This document shows positions 55,781 to 64,000 of a stretch of DNA of 64,000 bases, one piece after another. The position numbers and the translations under genes are program-made. Origin of the DNA: Isoetes taiwanensis (lineage: Eukaryota > Streptophyta > Lycopodiopsida > Isoetales > Isoetaceae); contig JAJEKV010000058.1 of assembly GCA_021234155.1 (NCBI GenBank), positions 2,409,060-2,473,059 of the forward strand. Reading direction: 5' to 3'. How positions within the stretch are numbered: position 1 is the first letter of the stretch; each line of letters starts with the position of its first letter. The notes under the pieces are model-generated. The model did not search any database. It had not been told where the DNA came from and worked only from the letters and a program-made list of their open reading frames with translations.

Positions 55781-56230
55781 GAAGGTACTCGATCAAGTTT
55801 TCAAGGGCTGATGGGCTTACTAAGCCACTCTCGGGCAGTTCCTTCACTCAAATGAAGAAATACCTACTTACTCGTCTACTTACTCAAGGATGCTTATCTA
55901 CTTACTCAAGGATGATGATCAGTTTTAGGGGGTACATTTTGTGTTGATTGTTTGTTATATTGTTCTTATTTTACCTGTTTTGTTTCAGCCATGCTAGCCA
56001 TGGGGTGTTAGAATGTTAGAATGTAAGATGACTAGGCATGCTGACTCATCTTTGTTGCTGGCGTGGCTATTTAGGACCACAGTCAAGCTTAGTTTAGGGA
56101 CGTAGCACAGGAAGACGGTTCTCTCAGTTTGTACCTTCTTTTGTTCTTCACTTGGAATGCCACGGGATCATCCTTTACTTTCAATTCTCAAGAGTATGGT
56201 AATACAGTGGCCATGCCTAGGATTCTGGTG
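55781..56230 (+). mobile_element. Ty1/copia relic: RNase H tail and LTR
   Basis: A frame at about 55800-55860 reads FSRADGLTKPLSGSSFTQMK, the C-terminal signature of copia RNase H (ADGLTKPL...F). Downstream, ATGGGG (56000-56005) precedes TGTTAGAATGTTAGAATG (56006), typical of a copia polypurine tract and LTR start. The LTR continues with TTTGTACCTTCTTTTGTTCT near 56140. Its right end is not defined. Confidence 0.5.
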
Positions 56231-56239
56231 TGAAATAAT

Positions 56240-56836
56240 GTGTCGTCAAGATGGCTTTCTACATGTACTTCTATAAAAAGTTAGCAAACCATTGACAAAT
56301 TTATTAGTTCTGAAATGGAACGGCTAGCGAAGCCCCAATAAGCACCAATCTTGCGAATGATCACGAGAGAGAAGTTGTGTGATTCATTGGGGCAATCCAT
56401 AAGGGGAACAGCCTTGATATTTCTGTGCGTGTGTCACCTTGTTTCAAAGACGTGCACCATTATGAACAATGTTAACCAAACAATGTGAACGCATATCAAA
56501 ATGCCATTCTGGAAAGAGGATAGAAAGACTTGGTCACACAAAACATTAATAGAAGGACCTTGCAACAAATATTGACTTCATCAAACAAAATCATGTAATC
56601 AAACCTACTAATCAAGCTGAAATCTTTACCACAAACGAACATTCCAGAAATTTCATCTTTCAATAAGCAAGAGAGTGAGTGAGAGGTGACATCTACATGC
56701 CAAAAAGAAAAAGGGAATTTTTGAATAAAAAATGCTCTACATCTGCACTGCACTTTCATGTAACAACAAAAACATAACAGACCTCCGAATCCTAACCTGA
56801 ATTTCAAACATTGCAATGGCTGTGCACTTAATAATA
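56240..56836 (-). other. 3' flank of PEX2, probable 3' UTR
   Basis: AT-rich downstream region of the minus-strand PEX2 gene. No other gene recognised. The poly-A site is not resolved. Confidence 0.4.
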
Positions 56837-58468
56837 TCATGTTGCAGAGGCTTTTAATTCCTTTTGGGGATGATGCCGCCGTAAAGCCAGAATACTGGCA
56901 TTGCATCTGACACAGCGGAATGTGCGATTGGCAGATATTCTTGTAGATAAACAGTAATAACAATAAAGATGACCACATGGAAGAGCTGTATAAGGAACAT
57001 TGATTGGCCACTTCTCACAAACTGGGCAACAATCCTCCTTAATGCTCATGCTAGGATATTGCCCTCCAAATAATGAGAGCCCAAAAGCTTTCTTCATTGA
57101 CAATGCATTCAAAAAAGGAAGCAACAGAAGCAAGACCTCCTGAACCAGAGCACTGTATCAGAATTATCTTAGATTATGCATCGTCTAGTATAATTTCTGG
57201 CTTACCGAGAACTCGTGCCACACAAGCTGCCTGTTCATGTATTCAAAGCTGACAGCTCTATTCATGTTCGGTTTTATGTAAATCAACCGGGCGTTCAAAA
57301 CTCTCTCAATTATGCTTCTAAATCTGCATTAAGAAAGTGATCTATATCATCATATAACTTCCAAGGTGGAAGGCACTCAAAAGTTTATTAGTAGGTACCT
57401 TCCTGAATGCAAGAATAAAATGAAATTACAAAAACAAGCAATCCTATAAAATCCCTCTGCTCTTTGTAGAGCCATCCAAGCACGATGTACCCAGGAGCTC
57501 TGCCACAGAAGAAAGACTAATAAGTGAAATTCAGTTGCATAGATAGGGCTCAATTTTCTTGATAATGCCATTGCAAAAATCTTCACAATCTGTAAACTTG
57601 GTTCATTCTCGGAACAAAAGTTTTTTGGTAATGTCATACCCGATGACCATCCCCCCAACGTTCGAAGATAGATATTGTTTGTAAACGAGTCCAAATATAA
57701 CGACCCCCAACAACTATGATACAGTAGAGCATCTTCTGACTCTTTGTAAGTCCAGGACCTTCTAGGCCTGTTCTCACTGCAGAGTTTGACCTTAGAATAC
57801 CATGCATTGCAAGATAATATATATATATATATAAATATCTCAAGACATTCAAGTTACCTTCTCCATTAGCAGCAAGTTTCTGATAAGCCTTCTCATTCCT
57901 ATATCTGAGATTCATAAGATAATTGCCAGGAGTAGGGCGATCTACCCAAATAGAAAATCTCCAGATTAAAAATTCCAAAAATGCTTGCAGCTCAGCCTCA
58001 TATCGAGATAGAAGACCTGGCTGCAGAGAATTACTTATCATTTAAACAATATAAAAACAGGATATCCATAATAACAGTACTCCAATCAATATCATTTTGC
58101 TAACAATACCAGAGCAACATTTCATAGAACCCAACTACAAGTACCATAAAGAACAATTCATGTAGCAAAAATTTTGAGGCACACCTGCATGAAAGAAAAG
58201 ACTCTGAGAAGCTGCTCTTTAAGCATTCCAGTCATTTCAGTATCCAGACGTGCTGCATCTAGTTGATTCACTCTCAAAATAGACACGTTAATTGGGCGCT
58301 GAAGATACACAGCGGATGTGAGAAAGGGCAAGGCATAAGATGCATAAAAATAGATACTGATACCTGAATCAAAGGGTTGGAGCGGGAAAAATTCTGCCAT
58401 GCCTTTCGCCAAGCATCTTCCGGAGGAGGAGGAGAATGGGGAGGTGGTGGAGAGGAGGACTCCGCCAT
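56837..58468 (-). CDS. PEX2: Peroxisome biogenesis factor 2 (PEX2), RING E3 ligase, 7 exons
   Basis: Exons in gene order: 58468-58364, 58298-58185, 58020-57858, 57776-57640, 57499-57399, 57323-57206, 57139-56837; all GT-AG with consistent phases, giving 346 residues (Arabidopsis PEX2 has about 333). PEX2 with PEX10 and PEX12 forms the peroxisomal membrane ligase that ubiquitinates PEX5 for recycling. Motifs: Pro-rich N-terminus, RVNQLDAARLDTEM, FLEFLIWRFSIWVD.PTPGN, VRTGLEGPGLT, FERWGD, EYMNRQLVW.EFS, then the RING domain: C284-x2-C287-x13-C301-x-H303-x2-C306-x2-C309-x12-C322-x2-C325, all ligands present. An in-frame ATG at 58489 would add seven residues; I chose 58468 because MAES is nearest to the family start. 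No defect is visible. Confidence 0.96.
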
Positions 58469-58499
58469 TGTTTGGCTTGAGAGCTCCAATCATCGTATT

Positions 58500-59600
58500 A
58501 GTGGCTGATACCGGTTTCCAGTATCAACTTCCAATATAATTTCTAGCACTGTGGAACTGAGTTGGCTCTAGCAGCAGGTTGGATCATTTGAACATATTCT
58601 TCGAAGTGGACGATAAAATCCAATTGAATTCTTATTGTGGTTAGCCACATATTTTATGAAGGTTGAAGCATGATATATGGATGTTGGTCCACTTCTGCAG
58701 TAGGTTTGCGATCCATGGTAGCAATGGTGCTTGACTGAAACCTTATCACCCAGGTCTAGCCATGAGATTATTTCTCAATTGTAGACTCTTTCTTCCATGT
58801 AAACACATATTATTATGACATTGGATTATGGGAATATATGAAGAATGTATGATGATGTAGTAGGGATAAAGACGCGTCATGGTTGCATCTGTTGAGATAT
58901 GTTAGGCTTGCATCCTTTCCCTTTTATGCTGCAAGAACTAGATGTTCCTTCTCCCTCTGAAGTGTGCTTTTGTGCATGCTTATGCAGCTTTCACAAAGTA
59001 AACCCTAGTACCATAAGCTATTAGATTACAACTCTCCTTCTACTTGCTTGTTGTAGACTTGCCACATCGAAGTAAGTCTTTGAATGACGATGAATAGTAT
59101 CAATAGTGGAGGTTAGGTATACTGACCTTGAAAAAGCATGGATATGGATGATGTTTCACCAAGGCAATGGAGCTAGCAATCCTTAACTATATCTAGTAAG
59201 CTAGGGATAATGGAGATAAGTTAACCGATAAGTCTCACATGCCAGCTTTACCAATTTAAAATAATACTAGTAATAGATGCCCCTGACGTTGTCGGGCTTG
59301 AGCAAAGTCGTGTTGTGTTGGGGATTGGGTTGTAAAAACATTATATGAAATGTATGATTGTGTAGCATGCAATGTGATAGTTAGATATGTGAATGGTGGA
59401 ATGATCCTGTGTTTTGTAGTTATTTTTCTATGGAATAGTTATATTGAAAGTAGCGTATCCAAAAATGCGCAGTTTTTGCTTTGCTCAGACCCGCAATGGA
59501 ATATGAAATACTAACAAATTAGCAACAAGGGGCAACAACATTCTCAGGAATTACTGGGGGAACAAGAAAGTCTAAGAGTGAAAGCTGTTCAATATCTTCT
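58500..59600. other. Upstream of PEX2, intergenic
   Basis: Should include the PEX2 promoter. No recognised motif or gene. Confidence 0.4.
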
Positions 59601-59950
59601 CTATGAGGCAAGTCTAGTCACTGCTTTCTTTCCTAATGCTTTGGTATTTCTCAGTCCAGTCATAGAAACGTGGAGCCGATAGGTGGTAGAGGTGAGCCCA
59701 GTGAAGTGGATTACGACCACACCGAAACTTATATTCAAACGCTCACAACCAACCTCGGGGGAATTCTCTAGTTTCCCATGCTGCAACAACAGACGGATCA
59801 AATGGCCAAAGTGCTTGTGACTGTTGGTGAGTTATGCTTTGGCAGAAGCTGCCCACGAAGGACATCAGAAACTACAACCTTTCTATGTAACTAGTGGTTT
59901 GATGCTAGGGAGCTCAAACGCTGCAGGTTACTGAACTTGCTTTGTGCTCC
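59601..59950 (+). other. Coding-like fragment, possibly retrotransposon
   Basis: A plus-strand frame reads SHRNVEPIGGRGEPSEVDYD and later FPMLQQQTDQMAKVL, similar in style to the beginning of retroelement proteins. It is interrupted and no family can be assigned. Confidence 0.3.
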
Positions 59951-59958
59951 CTTGCAAT

Positions 59959-60529
59959 CAATGTTGTTAAAAAACCCGTTTTTTATTTTTCAAGTACCTC
60001 TATAAAAATCCTCACGTTTTTTAAAGGATTTTTATGATTTGGTATGGCCAAAAATAAAAAATAAAAAAATTGCACATTCTTTGCACTGCTTTATTGGACA
60101 TATTTGCTACTGTTAAAATGCACATTTCTGCTACAAGTTATAAGATATAACATGCCAACAAGTAAATCACAAGCTTATGCTACTATTAGAAACTATTAAG
60201 TTCAAGTACAAAGATATCATAGATGTTTTGCCGTACAACTCTTAAGAATGTTCAGAAAAACATTATTATAGAGGTTAAGAAGTATAAGAATTTTATATAC
60301 ACCGATAAATAAGTTCAAGAATATCATATTTGGATTAAAAAAAATCACAGTCTAAGGATTTTTAAGGATTTTTAAAGATTTTTAAGGATTTCTAAGGATT
60401 TTAAAGATTTTTAACGTATTTTATATGAAATACATTTTTAAAGATTTTTTTCAGAAATTTTAAAAATCTTCAAAAAATCTTAAAAAACGTTTTTTAAACG
60501 TACGGATTTTGACGTACTTAACAACATTG
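59959..60529. mobile_element. Non-autonomous hAT-type element
   Basis: 571 bp flanked by the 8-bp duplication CTTGCAAT (59951-59958 and 60530-60537). Inverted ends CAATGTTGTTAA at both sides. Inside, runs such as AAGGATTTTTAAAGATTTTT are repeated and self-complementary. No ORF. The 8-bp duplication and the CAATG start fit hAT elements. Confidence 0.85.
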
Positions 60530-60659
60530 CTTGCAATCAAACAATGATGTCTGTTTCTGACGGGCAAGAAAGCCAGATATATTGTGGAGCACAAGAGGGA
60601 AATGTTTTACCTTCTACCTCCTAGACTGGCACCCCGGGATATTTTGGAGAAAAGTCCTG

Positions 60660-61640
60660 CACAAACCTCTGTAGCCAACACGAAATATTAGCCCTGACCA
60701 GTGGGTACAATATTTACGCCAACTCTATGATCTTCTTGGGGTCCGAGCAGAGGTACCTCCACAGGCGGACCCGGTGTTGGAAATCACAGAAGCAGATGTC
60801 TCTTAGGGTCTGCAGCATCTTGTTGATGGCAAGGCAGCCGACTTGGATGAAATGCGAATAGAGTTGCTCAAATGAATAGGGCTACCAGTAGTGCCCATCC
60901 TGACTGCATTATTCAATTTGGGTATTGCTCAATATTTTCCGGCCCGACTTTGAACCCGGTTTAGCGGCAAAGGGTGGGATTGCCGGCGAGCCACTTCTAA
61001 AGCATAAAGTTCGGTTAGAAGCGATTATAGCCTATTATAGGCCTAGATTCCTTTGTGATGTCCTTCCCCTCCCATATTCAAGATCCTGTCAAGTGGCCAC
61101 CTTCCCCCAATCTGATGACTCTAATTGCTTCCTTGTCTAGGAAAAAACCTGTAGCTATTGCATCAATTCACACATGGTCCCACAAGTTACGGATTGAGAC
61201 ATGTAGATGGGAGCAGCCGCAACTGCCACGAGAAGCGAGATTATGTGCATATTGCCAGTTACAAGTTATTGAATATGAAAGCCATACTCTGCTAAGATGT
61301 CCTGCTTTTGAGATGGTCAGGAATCGTTATTTGACTTTAGCATTCCATTCCACGCTTCCACAACTTCTCGAGCCCCATCAGGTGTATGACTTGGCATTAT
61401 ACATACTTAAGGTTCCGATAAGCGTCTTCAATTATTGAGCCCTCAGTAGTAATCGTCTATTTATATTTTCTTCTTGTTTGTCTAGTATCATCATTGTTGC
61501 AAAGGTTTTTCCTTTGAAAACCTTTCGAGGTAGGGGTTTCTTAATCCTAGTAGTAATGGTTGTACTAGGCCATTGTATGGTCCCATAGCTTCTTGGACTT
61601 CATGGATATTAAAAAAACTATTCTATTCTATTCTATTCTT
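60660..61640 (+). pseudogene. LINE relic (reverse transcriptase and C-terminal zinc region)
   Basis: Frames read SPDQWVQYLRQLYDLLGV, then ITEADVS.GLQHLVDGKAAD and LDEMRIELLK, the N-terminal part of a LINE reverse transcriptase. The central polymerase is deleted. The frame 61055-61438 gives HKLRIETCRWEQPQLPREAR followed by LCAYC...ESHTLLRCPAFEM, the C-terminal zinc-binding end of LINE ORF2. The 3' end is GATATTAAAAAAACTA with (TTCTA)n at 61615-61640, a typical LINE tail. Confidence 0.75.
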
Positions 61641-61810
61641 TTTTCTTCTTATCTCTTAGATCTTGACATGTGTCCATCTTCCCCCAATCTGACGACTCTA
61701 ATTACTTCTAACTTCTCGCTCTATGATGTCCTCTCTTTCTATTTCTAGGATCTTGCCACGTGGCAACTTTCCCCCAATCTAATGACTCTAATTGCTTCTA
61801 ACCTAACTTT
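61070..61810 (+). repeat. Three copies of a 40-50-bp motif in and after the LINE relic
   Basis: CTTCCCCCAATCTGATGACT and the following CTAATTGCTTC occur at about 61100, 61677 and 61768, each preceded by GATCYTG.C...TG.C. The second and third are about 91 bp apart in tandem; the first is inside the LINE frame. Confidence 0.8.
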
Positions 61811-62245
61811 ATATAGGAAATGGTGCCCCTACAGGCCCTTACCAGAGGCTTGGGCATTGGCTTGCCCTAACGGGCTTCGCCACTTTTAGCCCCCACGTGG
61901 GGCCTCCCAAGCTAACAAAAATTCGGAGGATTGAATCCTTCGGTACAGCGACTACTTGTCCGAAGCCTTCCAATGAGGACCGTTTTTGCTACTTACAGGG
62001 GCTCTGCACTATCAAGATTGGATGTTGCGCTTCATGTGGGCATAAGCATAACGTGCTCTGATTTTGCTTTAAAAACAAGAAATAGAGTAATAGCTGTGTG
62101 CATTAGAAGAAGTCCGAAAGCATCGATCGAGCATCTGCAAATGGCATCGATCAGTAGCGAGGAAGCGAAAATCGACAACAAAATGGAGCTTTCTAATGCC
62201 ACGTGACATTAGTTGATTGGAAGTTTGCAACAACTGGTCATTACG
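61811..62245. other. Intergenic, nothing recognised
   Basis: No supported gene; the short ORF at 61931-62206 has no family signal. Confidence 0.4.
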
Positions 62246-62247
62246 TC

Positions 62248-62406
62248 CGGTAATTTACACTGGTCAGACATTACGCCTGTAAAGGCTCTAGCAACGCTGC
62301 CAGACTCGGCGGAGCACTTGCGGATCTGCCCCTCGTGAACCACCTTGCCTGATGGAGCCATTAGAGCCTTTACAAGGCGTAATGATCCTCCCCATGGAAA
62401 TTACCT
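62248..62406. repeat. Foldback repeat
   Basis: ATTACGCCTGTAAAGGCTCT (62270-62289) pairs with TAGAGCCTTTACAAGGCGTA (62362-62381); outer parts (GGTAATTT...) extend the pairing. Likely a small MITE or its remnant. Confidence 0.6.
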
Positions 62407-62829
62407 AGTACAAAACTTGCAAGGAGCCAAGATGGGGCCTCTCAAATGAGTAGTATTGGTTTATGCGCCTCTACATGATGCATGACTAAATTGGCATGAT
62501 TTAGGGTTCAATTAGGAACAAAATTAGGCATCTTTCCTTAGGTCTATAAGGAACAAGTTGCTAATGCAATAAAGGGTTGCCTGGGGCATTGAAGAAGATG
62601 AGCCCAACATCGCGATACATCTCGTACAAATGTCCAGGTTCAGAAGAACAAATTCCAAAATAAGTTGTTGATAGAAGAGCAAAATGCTTGTCAATTAGGT
62701 AGAGTTATATTTGGAGTAAACAATAGATTAGTTTAAGCAATTCTATAATCTAAATTGATGTGTGCACAAATAAGTGAAGCCTACGAAAAGAATAAAAGAA
62801 ATAGGGTTTATTATGGTTATAGTTTCCAA
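62407..62829. other. Intergenic, nothing recognised
   Basis: AT-rich, no feature. Confidence 0.4.
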
Positions 62830-62830
62830 G

Positions 62831-63530
<700 letters not shown>

Positions 63531-63980
63531 ATGATTTTGGAGGGTGCAAATGTAACTTGGAAGGCTTGATCCAAATTTGCGTAAATGTATCTTGGGAAGC
63601 TCGATCCAAATTTGCGTGTGTTGGATTTGAACTGCTTATTACTGCTCTCTTTTTTTTATTTATTTATTTTTAGGTAAGATCACTCAAACAACATAGAGAG
63701 TATGTAGCTCAACTTCATCTTGTTGGTACTGGATATAGTGGGCTCATTTTCTTTTGTTACACAATTATTATTATGGTGGATGTCTAATTTATTTGTGCTA
63801 CTTTTGTGTAGGAGTTTGGAATTGGGACAAGGAGCTCCTGAAGGTGTTATTTGCAGTATAGGAGCCCCGAGTGGATTAGAATTAGAATTTAACTATAGGA
63901 GCCTAGAGTGGATTAGAATTAGAATTTAACAATAGGAGCCCGAAGTGGAGTGGATTAGAATTGGAATTTAACAAAAGTTC
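63531..63980. repeat. Two short tandem repeats
   Basis: At 63548-63620 a ~40-bp unit (GCAAATGTAACTTGGAAGGC, then TTGATCCAAATTTGCGT) occurs twice. At 63858-63975 a 37-42-bp unit (GGAGCCC.GAGTGGATTAGAA plus TTTAACTATA) occurs three times, reaching the end of the window. Confidence 0.85.
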
Positions 63981-64000
63981 TAGTTGGGAGTTTGAAGTGT

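Overview
The window looks like plant nuclear DNA, most likely from a large, repeat-rich genome of a fern or another non-flowering vascular plant (inference). It holds plant chromoviruses (Ty3/gypsy with chromodomain-like C-termini), Ty1/copia elements primed by initiator Met-tRNA, tRNA-derived SINEs, decayed PLS-class PPR genes, and two intact intron-containing genes of clear plant type. There are no bacterial operon features.

1-21179 is a four-level nest of LTR retrotransposons. Element D (Ty3/gypsy, + strand, 5' end outside the window) has its 3' LTR split by element A (chromovirus, + strand, 2933-20039, target duplication GATGG). The reverse transcriptase of A is split by element B (chromovirus, - strand, 5613-16748, target duplication CTAGT). 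The 5' LTR of B is split by element C (Ty1/copia, + strand, 10860-16664, target duplication TACCC). LTR pairs diverge more the further out they lie (A about 10%, B about 8-9%, C about 3.5%, counted by eye), which agrees with the nesting. All four have stops or frameshifts. Element B also carries an inverted duplication of part of gag and an antisense tRNA-like segment in its LTRs.

21180-31990 is gene-poor: a Cys-rich 102-bp tandem repeat, a dispersed repeat, a broken PPR gene, a relic of a TBL2-type WD40 gene, and a SINE tail.

32247-36377 (+) is an intact eight-exon gene for a DUF300/LAZ1 (TMEM184, OST-alpha-like) membrane protein of 470 residues. 36378-56490 is intergenic, with MITE-like foldbacks, a compound SINE, a PPR relic, an acidic coiled-coil gene remnant, LTR-element fragments, a possible Helitron relic, minisatellites, and a 2.2-kb terminal-inverted-repeat element (50657-52900) that contains an array of the 16-bp palindrome GGTATAAATTTATACC.

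58468-56837 (-) is an intact seven-exon PEX2 gene, a peroxisomal RING E3 ligase of 346 residues. 58500-64000 holds a hAT-type non-autonomous element with an 8-bp target duplication, a LINE relic, a long TCTA microsatellite and small tandem repeats. The two intact genes are unrelated housekeeping functions; the rest is a record of layered transposition and decay.
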